Shown piece by piece: positions 38,112 to 51,721 of a stretch of 64,000 bases of DNA; positions within the stretch are counted from its first letter, which is position 1; every line of letters starts with the position of its first letter. Below the pieces are notes generated by a model. The model had not been told where the DNA came from. It saw nothing but the letters and a program-made list of their open reading frames with translations, and did no database searches. The stretch comes from Monarcha castaneiventris obscurior (lineage: Eukaryota; Chordata; Aves; Passeriformes; Monarchidae). The stretch covers positions 16,402,001 through 16,466,000 of the forward strand of contig JAMPIT010000510.1 in NCBI GenBank assembly GCA_026261815.1, in the 5' to 3' direction. The translations under genes were made by a program, and so were the position numbers.

Positions 38112-40843
38112 ATGTGATATGTCATACATGATCAGACATATCAGATAACTCCACGAAAGGCAGGTTTTCACACCACATTGAAGTTGGTGCTCTATGTCAG
38201 TTCTGTGATAAGCAGGAGGGCCCTTCAAATCATGCACATAGCAAAACTGAAGAGATGCCAGTATAGAATAATAACTGCTCCCCTAGGTTCCTTAGGAAGC
38301 TCTCTCTGACAATGGGATTTAAATGACGGGAAAGGAAAAGGACCCCTCTCAAACTACTGTTTTGCAAAAGAAATAATGCTCCAGGCTTTCCTAGAGACCT
38401 TTTCTATCTATAAAACATATTTTAAAGGGCAAAAGACATGAAACAAAGTCTCTGACATGCAGATACAATGTCAAAGTGCTGCCAAATATCTGTGGAGTCA
38501 AGATTCTTCGAGAAACACAGCATCAGCAAGTACAGTACTCTGGCTAGATGACTCCAGCTGATCTGCTTTGTGTATACTAGCAAAAACACAATTTGGTTTT
38601 TGGGGTTTTTTTAGAGAGACCAGTTTGCCTTCCCCTAAAATATAGAGGTTTTTTAAAGACATCCATACTTTTCAGTTTGCATCTCAGGAACATTTTCTCA
38701 AAAGAGGCGATTTGGTGCCAAGAAAACAAAATATCTAGTTAGTGCTTCTGCTTGCAGGCAAAGCAAAGAGGTCAGCAGCCCATCCAATACCACATCCCTC
38801 CCCGCTTCTGGCAGAGCAGCAGCACACAGAATAGAGCAGCTCTTGGGTGAAGGGGCACCCACTCTCCCTGGAGCTGCCAGTCCTGAATCTACTCAGGCAT
38901 TCAAGTTTTCTCCACCTATATTGCATTTTCAACCTCTCCTTAGCAATTTGTCCAAATGAAATACAGAACCCTGTAACTTAAGCCCACAGCACGCATGCTG
39001 TACAGATTTTCTCAGAAACTAAACTACTCACAAAACCCGAAGAGCTGTGGAACAGAGGTGAAAAATACCACCACCCACTTAAAAAGATGTAGACAATGGC
39101 AACACTTTCCTGTAAGGAAAGCTTAAAATGAAATTACTGCATTTATCCAAAGACTGGGAGCCCACACCACTCAGAGGAGACATCCTTGACAGCCAAAGCG
39201 GGCAGCCTTTACTGCGGAAAGTCTCCAGTAAAGACAGAAGTAAATAAATTAACAAATAAAAAAAGACAAATCTTTTATCAGGCAGTTAAAAAAAGATCCT
39301 TTGACTGCCTTTTCCCAAAGCTCCCTTCAGGGCTGTACATTAGGAAATGATTAATGGAGTGCTATTTAGCACCACCTTGTGCTGACTTGTCCTTTTCAAA
39401 TGAATGCAATCAAGGAAAAGAAACAGATTCAGTCCTGACAACCCAATGCATAAGGCACTGGGTAAAACACTTGGGTTAGGTTTGTTAGATTGGGATTTTT
39501 TATCACAACAGTAATTTCAGAATGTAATTAGCAAGGGCAAAAATTGCCATATTATACCATTTAAAAATTAAACCAACCATTAAACCAACTAAACAAAACC
39601 CCCAAACCTGTATAGGCAAGAGTGCATTTGATCATAAATAAAAGGAATTTCTTAAAGTTTGTACTTAACTGTACATATTACAAAGCAAGCAGAATATTAT
39701 ATTTACTATACTATAAATAGTCTTGCAAAGCTGCATCTAGAACAAATCTTTACCACACATAACTAGTGAAATTAGATATCAGTGCAAAAAATATAAGCTT
39801 ACTTAAACCAACTGCTTTTGGAAAAAATATGAGAGATAAAAATCTGATTTTGAAGTCTGTGTGCCACTAATTTATTACATCAGGGCTGATCTCCCTGTGT
39901 CCATGGATGGGGTTATGGAGTCCTGGTCCCTCTACCTCAACCTTTCAGTGTTGACAGTGATGCTCACAGCCCTGCTCACACTCAGACCTGTACATCTGTT
40001 CATCCTCAGAGCTCCTCTTTGGAGTAGGAAAGTGCTATTATCTCTCCCTACTGTGAAGGCAGTCCTTTGCTTTACCCCCTACCCACAGCTGTGTAGCACA
40101 GGGGTTTTTGGACCCAGAACTTGGGTTAGATTTTATTTCTGTGACCCCTTCTGCATGTGCTGCCAGTACCAAACCCAGTTATTGATGTTGTGTATAGACA
40201 CTCCCAGCTCTGGGTAAAGGGCCCAGTCTGAAGCCTGACAAATCTGTAGTAGCATTTTCCAATTGCTTTCTGTGGTTCTTGGATTAGATGCTATGAGAAC
40301 AGGGGATATTCCATAGAGAAAGATTTCAGTCTGCCAAAAACCCCAAAAACCAAAAAAACAGAAATAAAGTATTTCAGTGATTTCTAAGAATCCATTGATA
40401 CCTCGGAGCTTGGATTTTCTAGTATTTTAATGTGCAACCTTTCCAAAGTCTGTGAGTAGTTGTGAAACACAGCAAAAAAGCAGCCTTTTCCCTCATTCTG
40501 TTGCAGAAAGCCTGCACAAGGCAAGCCACACCTCTGCAGGGAGCTCCCACCCTGCATCAGCCCTGACACTGAACTCCCTGCTTCCAGTCCCAGCTGGGAA
40601 GGTCAAAGGACTGCTTTCCTGGATAAACTGTCCATAACAAGTGTGTAAATAACATGTAGGTTAAACAAATGCTAATTATGGGCTGACAGCTGAGGACCTT
40701 GGCAGCTTCTCTACTTGCTGCCTGGACAAGGTGGTCAGGGATTTTGCATCACAGTCTGCCTCAGAGAGAAAATTTACTCTTGGAACTGGCAAAGGTTTAT
40801 GGAAGAAGGGAAAGTGTAATTAAAAATTCCCCTGAGAGAAGCT
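38112..40843. other. No gene supported
   Basis: No recognisable gene or repeat. The frame at 39861-40217 (plus, 118 codons) lies in a moderately GC-rich block (39880-40210) with hydrophobic Leu/Val-rich translation, but it has no start context, splice signal or known domain. G/T-rich homopolymer text occurs near 38595-38615. Confidence 0.5.
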
Positions 40844-40844
40844 G

Positions 40845-40884
40845 CATTAGGCCAGGTTGGATGGAGCTCTGACCTAATTCCAAA
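40845..40884 (+). mobile_element. Short CR1 3' fragment, sense orientation
   Basis: CATTAGGCCAGGTTGGATGG followed by AGCTCTGACCTAAT matches the sense CR1 3' block also seen at 15943. It stops abruptly where antisense CR1 sequence begins. It is too short to assign a subfamily. Confidence 0.6.
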
Positions 40885-41105
40885 CCCCCTGCCATAGACA
40901 GGGACACTTTCCACTAGGCCAGATTGTTCAAAGCCTATCCAGCCTGGCCTTGAAGACTTCCAGAGATGGAGTGTCCAAAATTTCTTTGGGCAGCCTGTGT
41001 CTCATCACTCCCATAGCAGACAATTTTTTCCTAATATCTAATCTAAGCCTACCCTCTTTCAGTTTAAACTCATTAACCCTTCTTCTATCATTATGAGTGA
41101 AAACA
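40885..41105 (-). mobile_element. CR1 LINE 3' end, antisense
   Basis: The blocks AACCCCCTGCCATAGACAGG, ACTTTCCACTAGGCCAGATT, TCAAAGCCTATCCAGCCTGG and TTTTTTCCTAATATCTAATC, and the end at CATTAACCCTTCTTCTATCA, follow the classic antisense CR1 3' order. The outermost tail (the GGTTGGAAGGGAC-type block and octamer repeats) is missing. In its place is the short sense-orientation piece at 40845-40884. The copy is a 5'-truncated remnant without coding capacity. Confidence 0.9.
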
Positions 41106-41107
41106 TA

Positions 41108-44100
41108 TACATATGAAGCTGAAAAAATACTTCTGGAGTATTGTTCAGGATGCTTTTTAAAGGGAAAAATGAATACTCAGCTTCATTATACTGAACAGTC
41201 CAGAGTGGATTGGAAGGATGAAGAGGTTCACTGTCAATTCATTAAAAAATGACAATTAACAAATGACTTGAATCACAAGTCATTGATAAAGACAGTACTG
41301 CAGATCTATCACTCATTATCACACCTTTGGTATTTTTGGTCAAATAGCTGACATTATCTAGCGGGTTTGAACTTGATAAATTTCAAAGGGAAACAGTGCT
41401 ACAGCAAATGATCTCTCTGATCATAAACCTAATGAAGTGTAGACCGCAGCAAAGGAAATGGTTTTGTGATCAAAAATTATTAAAGGAAATATTTCCTTTG
41501 GTGCCACTACCAACTAAATCCAGTCTTGCAAAATCTAGCATGATCTCAAAACAGCCTAAACAAAATGATAGCCAAATAAAAAAGAAGGAAACAGAAAAAA
41601 AAGGAAAGAGATTAGCCTAATGTCTCTGGATTAGATATCAGGCTGTAAAAGGGGTTCAATGTGCCATTGCAAGTGCAAAGAGACAAGTGAAGTTAAAATA
41701 TGAGCAGTTTCTCAGTTCAAACAGAACACGAATATTGTGCAAATTTATTAATTCTGGCCTGCATGTACCCCATTAAAGACAACTATTTGGAAATAGTTTC
41801 TTTTAAAGGTCTATATTAATCTTTGGTTCACAATAATTCACAATGCACATCTTCATTGCCCATCTTGTGCACTCAGCTTGCTTATGTTCAGTGGTTGCCT
41901 CAAGGATATGAATTACACCTCCTAAAATTAGCACCCAGTTATGCTGGAACATCAGGGAGAGAAGCAACAGCATCTGAAAACCTCTGAAGGGAGATCCTGT
42001 TTCCTTGCTCTATAGTCAGAGAAACCGACACCTAGATCCATTTTGGATCAGCTGCCTCTCTTTCCCCTGAAGGACTAGGGACTTCCTGGCCACATGTCCT
42101 ACCTTCTGCAAAGCTGCAAGAGCGCTTTCAATGAACTGGATTCCTTCAGTCACAAGAGGTTCAAACCCACATCTTCCACAAGACAGCCCTGGGATTCAGG
42201 ATAGCAGGTCACTCAGGACAGGGGATCTATGTGCTGTGTGATCAGGCATGCAAGACTCATCAGACTAAAAGGAGAACCGCTACAAGGAACCGTGATTAGA
42301 GGCTAGCAATAAGCACACTCAGCTGGGACATAATAAGTATGGAAAACCTGTCTGAAATCCAGCAACAGAACTCTGGATCAGGTTCCCCCCCTTTTCCTTA
42401 TCTTTCAAATCACAGGTTTGTCTCTATACCTTGGTGAACAAATCTCATGGTAACATGTTTTTCTTGGAAGCCATCAACTATCTTGTTGACACGGAGTTAT
42501 AAAACTCTTCCTATCAACAAGAAATGTTCTGCTTGAATGTTTGACTGAAGATGCATGAACTTTCAGAGCAGTGATTCCCAGCAGACTTAACTTACACTGA
42601 TTTTCCCACAGCACATCCAGACCTATTTACCAATGCTGCTCACTGAAGAGCCATCGAGGACATCGAGTACAATACTTAATGACAAAAATAAGGTTTCCTA
42701 AAATTTAAGGACATACATGACAATCTTCTGGTATTCCTCTAAACTGAAACTTTTTCCCTGGTTTTCTGAAGAATAGTTACATCATATCAATACATTCTTC
42801 AACAGTCCTGTAATTTGCATCTGTATAAGTGAATGAAGAGCCTGATACACTTTCTGTAGGAGTCCCAGGATCTGAAGAAGATTTATTGAATTGAAAAAGA
42901 AGTCTCTTTTTCAGCCCAACTTCTGTTCACCAAGAAGTTGAGTTACATCATCTGAAACTTGAACATAAACAGGAATGGGTGGGTTGGGAAGTGTGAGGAG
43001 GAACAATTTATTTTTATTTTGAAAAATGTGTTTCTGAATAGAAACATTGTTATATATGCATGAACATGTTCTTTTGTTAAGTGTACAAATAACTTCTTTT
43101 TCTACAATATTTTTAGAGCTATAGTTTTCCTTAACAAATTCAGCAATTATATATTATATGACAAATAATATGAGTTCATTTCATGCCCACAAATCCAGTT
43201 CAAAGCTACCTACCTCTAGTGGTGGCAAGACTGCCAGATCACCAGCAGAGCTGTGAAAACTACCATACTTAAGAATTTTCCATTATTAATTTGTCCTGAA
43301 GCAGCTGGATGAGGAATTCAGCATCCCTCCTGCTCAACCTGGGAACTTTTCAAGCTTCCCATAGCCAAAAATCTAGTACTTTCTGTTAGATCATGTCTAG
43401 ACACAGTCTAGACCATATCCAGTCCCCCCAGACAGGTACACATCCCAGTTCTCCCAGGCCCAGATGTCCATATCCCAGCTTCTCATTCTAGTGGGTGTGT
43501 TCCCTGCCTACACACCTCATCCTCCCACATGCCCTGTTTTTACTTGCAAAGGAAACCCACACGCCTACCCTGGACCAGCTCCATGCAGCCTCCACCAGCT
43601 GCTGAAGATGCAGGACTGAGAGGCCAGGACTTTGAGGACAGCTGATGTGGCCAGGGTCCAAGCTAAAATATCCCATTTCTGAAATGCAGGGGAAAAGGAA
43701 GCCAAGCTGATTCAGTAGTCTGGACACTGGTATCTAGAGTCATTTTTCAGTTACTTACAGTATTGAAGACACAGAGCTGGCAGGTGTGACAAGAAGCTGT
43801 GGATGACACGTGCCTAAAGAAAGGCAGCTGCAGCCCAGAGAGCTTACATTAAGACTCCCAACGCATTTCCAGAAACCCCAGCTAAGTTCCTCAGAGTTAT
43901 ATAAATGGAGGAAGTGAAAAGCCATCTTTGTTTTCTTTTAAAGGCTAGCTAAAATATTTGCAAAATAGATAGTGAGTGCAGAAGCAATTTATCGCCTCTA
44001 GCTTGATTGTCTTCCATAGCTTATTCTTGATTCCACCAACAACCACACTCAAACTCATCAGTAATAATTGTTTTCTGCACTCTACCATAACTAATGTACG

Positions 44101-46965
44101 TGTAATGTGTAATACTTTTTTTGCTTTCATTCAGTAAGTCCATAAATATCTATTAATATCTCAGTGTCTTTGTAAAATAGCAAAGTTAAGGCACACCAGT
44201 TCTTCTTATTCAGCTCCACAAGCAGGAAGAGCAGAGCAACCAGCATCACATTTACTCAAGCCCAGTCAAAGTGACTGAGCATCACTGACCATCTTAAATG
44301 TGGCGAGAAATGAGTAAAGCACAGCATCTGCAATGGGTAAAATTCCAGTTTTGCAGCACGACAGCCTTACCATTTTTCAGAGTTGTGCTCATTGACGGAG
44401 TTAACTTCAAAAATCAACCCCAGGTTCATTCTGCCACTCCTCTGACATAAAGAGATCTAAAATGGTCTTAGCTGCCAATTACCTCCACTAGATCAATCAA
44501 ATGTTACTAATCAGGCCATGCTGAGGTCTGGAAAATACGGGCAGTGAGGTTACAGACAGTTTCTCCTGCCTGATCCAGGCATTTAATCTTCTTTTATATG
44601 GTCAGGGCATGAGGTCTTCTGTCAGTTTTTTCTGCTGATCATTTTTGCCTTGGGAGAATGTAATGCCTTAGCAAAATTACCATGCCTTTTAACCAAAATG
44701 TTAAAAGCTTCAATCTCCACCTGAGGTTACACTTCAGATTCTTAGAGTAGGGTGCTGTTTATTTTAATTAATTGTGTCTCAGATTTTTTCAACATAAAGC
44801 AGGATTTCAAAAGCTTATAAAATACATAGTTTCCTTTTTCTTATTAACAAGTTTTTATTAGAAGTTCTTTCTACCTGAAATACATACAGAAACGTAAACA
44901 GCAGAATTCTCCAGGTAAAACCAATGTTTCAAAAGTGTATCTCATTGACACCCTACAATAAAATTTTTATTGACCACTTAAAGATGAGAAAATTAAAGCC
45001 AAGGAGTAAAGAGTATCAGTGGAATGTGCCCTAAGTATCAATATAAAGCATAGGGTTAAACCCCAATCCAAGTACCCCATGGAGAAATGGTAGAGACACT
45101 GCCACAGTATTCATCAGCATGAACTCTTTCCATTGCAAACTATCCACGAGGTAGTAGAAGATAAGGTGCTAAAAGAGCTCCAGCCAGCAATTTACTGTGC
45201 CTCATCTGAGCCAGTTATTGTAAAATAGCATCACATGGTTCATGATTATTGGGCCAAGCACACTGAGTGCATACTGAATGTATGTCAGAATTATTTTAAC
45301 TAGCACAAATGCAAACAACTATGCCTGGCTGCATTAATTCGGGTTCATGTAGCATGGCTAGAAATTATGAGGATAGGTGGAACTTGAGAATTCTGTAGCT
45401 AATTCAGGAGTTTCTGCAGGCTCTGTTTCTCCTTCCAAGAGATGTCTGGTGTTTAGTGCTAGAAGGAGTCAAATCTAAGGAAAATTTATCCTCAGAAGAT
45501 GCTGAAATTATGTGGATTGTTGCCTTTCTTTTCATATACCAGCAGTGGACTCTATACCTATATCCTCAGAGTAGGGTCATTTACATCATGTCAAGTCATT
45601 TTACTTTACTGTCTGGACAGAATATTAAGACTACTATTTCTACAAAGAGGACTGGAAGAGTAAAACTGGGGGTTGCTGCATAAGTTTTCCAGTACAAAAT
45701 CTTGAGATCTATACTAATGAAAAACATAGTAAGAATGTAAAGACAGGTTATGAGTTACCATAAATAAAAGTTAAATGGCATAAGGAAATACGCCATTTGC
45801 ATTTTGGGTCTAAAGTGGACTTCCAAATCTCTGCATATTCTTGCATGGAAGGAAAGGAAAAAAAGCTATTAGTTTGTTTCACTGATTGAACATGGTGTAA
45901 TATGACTAGTTTGGGCATAAACTGGGACATCTGTCCTGTTTTATATTTATTCTCCTCTGTGATTATTACAATACAATCTGAGCTCCTTTCATTTGGAGAA
46001 AAGGGAACAGAAGACTATGTAATGTTGTGTATTTTTCCCATCAGTTCCCCAGGAGCAGGAGAGAGCAAAAGAGACAGAAATAGGACAGCTTTGTTGTGTT
46101 GCAATGCAGGTTTTATTTGGTTTGAGGCTTGGGTTTTTTGAAGGAGTTGTTTATTTCCACATTGTATTAAAATTTAGAGTCACATATAATTTTTCTTAGA
46201 AAAAGCCAGATTAAAAGAAAAAAAATATGCTGGCATTTGTAATGATTCTTAGTTCCCCAGTGACTTCTTTTCAAATTGTCAGACTTTGCCAGGAAAACTT
46301 CATGAGTATTGCATTGTACAGAGATGAAAATCATCAACCAAGAGATTTAGGACAGATTTTAGATATCCTTGGCCTGAGACACTGAGTATTTTGATGCACT
46401 CTTGAAACTAATTAAAACAGCCATAGGAAGCCAGAATTTGTCTGAAGGACAAGTTTGATATTAGTACCTGTAAAACTGAAAACACATGCAGTAGTAAATG
46501 GCATTATTTCAAACATCCTGAGACTTAAAGGACTCATGTCCAGCTAAGTTACATTATAGTGAATGCAAATATTATGAAGGCATGATTAACTATCTCAGCA
46601 TAATTACTTAATGTAACAAATATGCCTGATGCAGAGATATTTTTTCCCTGGCACACCTTCCCAATGGCTGTCAGCCAGTGGTTTAAAGTGTCCCTGAACT
46701 AAAAGTTACATTCAGATTATGAAGTTTACTTGTCATCTGGGGATCTATATTCCACAAAGAAGATGAAGTATTTTTGCCTACTTCTGCATTAGACTTCTAC
46801 TACCACAAGTGTTTCATGATATAGCAAATCATTATGTAGAAGATAATTCATTTTATTTTATCTTCAGTTTATCAGTAACTATCTCTCTAAAAGAAAAAGA
46901 AAAGAAGAGCTCATTATTGAAATAAATTGTTCCAAGTTTTTAAGAATAATTTTTTGTTCACCTTC
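41108..46965. other. Long stretch with no supported gene
   Basis: About 5.9 kb of AT-leaning sequence with no recognisable gene, RNA gene or transposon. Short frames (under 90 codons) occur throughout and carry no domain. The lysine-rich frame at 41396-41620 simply reflects an A-rich segment. Confidence 0.5.
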
Positions 46966-46969
46966 TCTT

Positions 46970-47600
46970 TAACAGTCTTTTGCAGACTGTTATCAAATTC
47001 CCCTAGTCAGACTCATTTCTCCTCAGCTCCAACCAGCTGAGTGGATCAGCAGGTTCTGCAGCCTCTTCCCACTGCCAGCACTTTGGCTTTGGGTGCTTGT
47101 GACCAGTTCTGGCACAGTGTGGCTGAACCTTGGGTGCAGCTGCTGGGACAGAACTGTGTGAGAAAGATCTAGGAGATGCCTCACTGGGGACCTCCTCCCA
47201 GCTTGGGATCTGCTTTTGGCCGGAGTCCTGGCCCACAGTCCTTGTGTGAGCAGCACGCAGGGATGTGGGTGCCTGGCCCTGTGCTGTGCCCACCTGCCCC
47301 TTTGCCTTCCCAGCATTGCTTCAGTCCAAGTCTGTCACCACAACCTGGTCTAGAAATGAGGGTAGTCGTTGACTGCCCTGAAAACCCCCCAGACCTGCTC
47401 TGCTCCTCGTGTTTGGGTACCATGGGACAGGGCTCCTGTCCAAGGGTCTCTACCCTTCAATACAGGAACTATTTTCTTTCCAGAGCAGCCCAGCAATCAC
47501 TACACCCTGACAGGCCTGAAAATGTTGAAAGACACTGTGTTGGAGATGTAAGCCTCTTTCACTACTCAGAAGATACATTCCTAAGGGAATTCTTTTAGTA
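46970..47600. other. GC-rich island of unknown origin
   Basis: This block is clearly GC-richer than both AT-rich flanks and carries overlapping open frames on both strands: plus 47176-47598 (140 codons), and minus 47003-47293, 47023-47316 and 47181-47423. None shows a domain I recognise, and overlapping opposite-strand frames are what GC-rich sequence gives by chance. CpG dinucleotides are few, so it is not a typical CpG-island promoter. Possibilities are an unrecognised transposon fragment, a decayed retrocopy or an exon cluster. Confidence 0.4.
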
Positions 47601-49200
47601 AGCTAACCTGGATATTACTTCTCCTTGAGGCAAGATATCTCATCATCAGTACTGTCGAAAGCTTCTAAGAGACCTGAAAGAGAAGCATGGGTAATTATAC
47701 ATTGCTCATTGTTAGGAAAATTTATCCTAATTTTAATGACAATAAGACGGAATCAATTCTGTGATCCAAATGGGTGATGGGGTAAAATATAAGCAAATAT
47801 TCCATGGACATGTAAATGGCATTTAGACAGATACTCTATAAATCTACTGAAGAACAAAGGATGTTATAAAGATTGTCAGATGGCTAGAACTTATATAACT
47901 TAAATATGTTTCCATTGTGTTTTTAAGACAATTCCCAGTCTTGTCACTTTTCAATCTTTTGGTAGGGGAACCTTACTAATTGAAGAGCTTTTAAAGGAGT
48001 TTTTATACAAAGTTAAAGGAAAACCATTTGCCAGAGTAGCTAAATCACCATGAATTCAAGAACCTTCCTCCTGATATAGAACCTTGTCTAAGTGAATAGT
48101 TCTACACTAGTGTTAAAATCAAGTGTATGATCAGGAGAATTGTCTTCCTTATCTGATAATCCATCTATAATCCAGGTGTACTACAGCAGATGCAAAACAA
48201 GACCTAAATATTCTAAGCCCCTCAAGGATCAGTCTGGATGTAAACAGTTTATCACCTATTCTAAGTAAGGAAGAAATGACCACATTCAAATTGAAACACA
48301 TGGTTTCAAGGCCCAAAGGTCCATACTTCACATTACCTCATAAAAAGGTAAGGGGGTGTGTGGGGGAGTGTGTGCCTGTCTGCCTGTCTTTTTCAAAAGA
48401 AAGTTTCCATTATTATTCTTAGCAGCACAGAAACAGAAAAAGAGCAGTGTTGTGGGGGAAAAAAACACCAAAGGGAAACATCACATGAAAGTATTCCCAT
48501 TTACATTAGCTTGGATGTCTAGACATAAAGTGTGATAAGTTATCAGTCGCACATTAACTTAACACATGGCCTTTAAAGATTCATATGCAAGCACTTGTTT
48601 CACATTTGTCCCTGGCACAACCCATGATCATTCTAAGCTAACAGCTGTAATGCCAGGTTTGCAAATATCTTTAACATTTTTATTTTCCTTTTATTACTTG
48701 TCTTCTTTTTACCCTGCTTCTCCCTTTACAAATTCTTTATGCTTGTGGAAACTGAAATCTTCCTCCATGAATTCTTGCCTTAATTCTGAACCACATATAA
48801 TTTAAGAAGCTACAGACTGTACTTTTCAGGTTAGACTCAGTGGAGTATGTACAGCTCCTGGATATTTGAAATAACAAAAAGATTGCCTAAATTTCAGGAT
48901 GGAGATTTTCTGTTGAAAAACTGGCCAAAAGAATTTAACTTGTAACTTTCATAAGTCCAAAGTAGATAAACTAGGAAAAATGTATCCAGGAGTAATTTTA
49001 CATGCAAATGAGATAGAATATGCTGAGCTGGAAGTAGCTGTCATAGTGATGTAAGGTGAATACAGCAATACAGGCTTTATTCATCACATGAACACCCATA
49101 CACAGAATGCACATGGATATGCAAAAAAAGAGGGATGTAAGTCCTCCATAATAAATCTAAAACTTTACATAGAACTACACAGAAAATAGTAGAGATAAAA
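47601..49200. other. No gene supported
   Basis: AT-rich sequence with a GT-rich patch at 48351-48390. No recognisable gene or repeat. Confidence 0.5.
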
Positions 49201-49204
49201 GAGA

Positions 49205-49390
49205 CAAATTACTTGCTACAAATTCCCTTAAATTTATATGAAACTATAATTTTCTTCTCTGTTGAGAAAATAAACATAAATCCTTCAAACAGAAGCACAT
49301 ACTGGTAGACTGTTAGAAAAAGCAGATCACAGCATACTTACAGCCTTTGCTCACATAAGCTGGAAAAGCACATAAGTCAAAGCTCATAGT
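49205..49390. repeat. Unclassified duplicated sequence, copy 1
   Basis: This segment is similar to 50345-50530. Shared exact stretches include CTTAAATTTATA, AGAAGCACATACTGGTAGAC and AGCAGATCACAGCAT, in the same order, orientation and spacing, separated by substitutions and small indels. I do not recognise a known family. It could be an old local duplication or two copies of an uncharacterised dispersed repeat. Confidence 0.85.
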
Positions 49391-49459
49391 GCTGCTTATG
49401 CCTGAAGAGTGGGACACTAAAAGTCATCACAGCTTCTGCTTCTGACTATTTTTGACCTC

Positions 49460-50340
49460 AAGACAAGATACTTAAACCCATTCACTGAGACCCACATACA
49501 TGTCTTCATTTCCAAGGAAGGTGAAATGTGGCCACCCATTTGAGACTTACTCAAATTCTAGCACAAAACAGGTTCTTTGCTTCCCCTTATTTCATTTGTT
49601 CACACAATAAAATATAGTTAAAAACATACCTAAATGAGTTAGTATAGGATTTTAAAGGAATATGAAATTTTACTGTTACAGATTCTCTCTGTATATTTTC
49701 TAAGGCTTTCTAATAGACTATCTTAATGGTGTTTTCAATGTCTTAAGCAGTGGTAGTCCAGATGCCATAGTAAAAGGTTAACTGCTTTTGAATTAACTGC
49801 CATTGTCTGGGTAGGCCTCAAAGAAGTTTCTGTAATACCAAAGGAGACACACAATAACTTCACAATTAAGAATCAAACTTCTTAGTCAGAGATTCATGTT
49901 TTACTGGAAGACGTGGGCTTCTGTTCATAAGAATTGGAATCTGGATTGACTCTGACATTTAACACGCAATGACCAATTCTCACGTAAGTAATTCACTCCC
50001 ACCTTCCTTCCCCACAGGGCTTTCTTTACTGCCTGAATTAGTCGTGTAGTCAGACTGATGTCTTAACCCCACAAATAAGCAAAATTTTTTAGCTGTAAAA
50101 AATAATAATTGAAATGAAAAGTGTTGATTATGTTTCCTCATGCAAGAAAATAAATACATGGTAAGGATGACTCACATTAATTTGGAAATGTCTAGGAAGT
50201 CATCAAACCTCACTGTTCCTCACAGATAAATACTTTGTAGCATACTTCACTTGTCTGTCATAATGAAGTCCAAGTATCTCTGTGAGCCACAAGTATTTCT
50301 TAGTTACAACATATTTAACCTGGAAATACTCAGAATTTGA
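49460..50340. other. Spacer between the two duplicated copies, no gene
   Basis: AT-rich, no recognisable gene or repeat. The left and right parts do not obviously repeat each other, so the duplication appears limited to the two segments described. Confidence 0.5.
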
Positions 50341-50344
50341 GAAA

Positions 50345-50530
50345 AATTTGTTGCTACAAATGTCTCTTAAATTTATACAAAACTAATCTTTTCTTCTCTG
50401 CTGAGAAAATAAACGTAAACATTTCAAGCAGAAGCACATACTGGTAGACTGTCAGAAGAAAGCAGATCACAGCATGTATACAACCTTTGCTGGCACGATG
50501 AAAGCAAGCTGGAAAATGAAGTGTGTAAAT
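50345..50530. repeat. Unclassified duplicated sequence, copy 2
   Basis: This segment matches 49205-49390 through TTGCTACAAAT, TTTTCTTCTCTG, TGAGAAAATAAAC, AGAAGCACATACTGGTAGAC, AGCAGATCACAGCAT and AAGCTGGAAAA. It carries about 10 extra bases (GGCACGATGAAAG region) relative to copy 1 before the final shared stretch. A minus-strand frame crossing it (50424-50633) has no counterpart in copy 1 and is probably chance. Confidence 0.85.
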
Positions 50531-50609
50531 CAAAGCACCCGTTCATCTCGATGCCTACACCTGGTATGTAGCTCCCACTGCTCAATACAAATACATGCAG
50601 CTGTATTTC

Positions 50610-51715
50610 CTGCCTCTTTAGCACTTTTCCCACAAAAGTAGATCAGCACCTCCCAGTGGGTCTTCTGGGAATGGCCAAAAACAGGTGACATTGTCTACAA
50701 CGGACCATAACCAAAACCACCTAACCCACAAGTGGAAGTTGAGCATTTGGAAGACATCCTACCATTGGGGCATAAACCCAGCTCAAATTTTGACAGTGAA
50801 AGTACTCAAATATGACTCAGCTTCACAGAGCAGGGACACTCCCAAGCCGTGAACTTCTGCATGTTCGGAAAATAGGTTAATGAAATCTCTTAAGAACTAC
50901 CCTGCTACATATTGCCTTTTCATAATCTCTTTCAGATGTTCACTAGTTTGTTATGATTCGTGTTCTCATAGTGACTGGAAGTCTCAGGCGACATGGCGGG
51001 ACTCTTATGGTAAATGACACACTAAAATGTACTGAGTCAAAACCCCTGCTCTGGAGAGCTAATTTAGGATTAAAGTGCTCTGATTCCTGAATGGAGACAC
51101 AACAAAATAGGGCTATTATGAAACTTTCACTCCAGAAGTCTACTTTGTCTCCAGTGGAAGGAAACAAAATGCACTAAACCACTTATAGATCATCCTCCAA
51201 ACTGCTCCAGTAAAGATTGTGGAATGTAAGGAGATGAAAGCTAATGACACTTCACTTTCAATCATGACACTGCAATTTGCCATTTCATTAGTTGATAAAT
51301 AGCAAGTTCAGCTGCCCTCACATGAAAGGTGTGAAAGGAAAGGGAAGGCATCAACCCCACTTTCTGCTCTTTTTCACATGAATTTAGGCTTAAGGCAGAA
51401 TACACTGATGAGAATGTGAGGGCAAGTAGTTTTCCTGCAGATCCACAATGGTTGGAAACAATATTCTGAAACCAGATTTTTAGAGTGACATCTCAGGGTT
51501 GACCACAAAATACTTTGACTACGCTCTTCAACTCAATGCTTTATTGCCTTTTCCCCAAAACACTATACAAAAAACCCACAGACAAACTAAACAAAACTAG
51601 TAGGAGAAAATCTGACTGGATAAAGAAAGCCCTGCATCTCAAGAAGGAGCACCCCTGTGGTTACAACCGTTTAAGAGACTTTTTTTTTTTCTAAATCATT
51701 TTAATAATTTCTTTG
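50610..51715. other. No gene supported
   Basis: No recognisable gene or repeat. An 11-base T run lies just left of the CR1 element near 51680. Confidence 0.5.
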
Positions 51716-51721
51716 TTCAAC

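Noticed and set aside
39861..40217. 118-codon plus-strand frame with hydrophobic N-terminal half
   Set aside because: It could suggest a membrane protein, but the hydrophobic run follows from a C/T-rich strand and nothing supports an exon.
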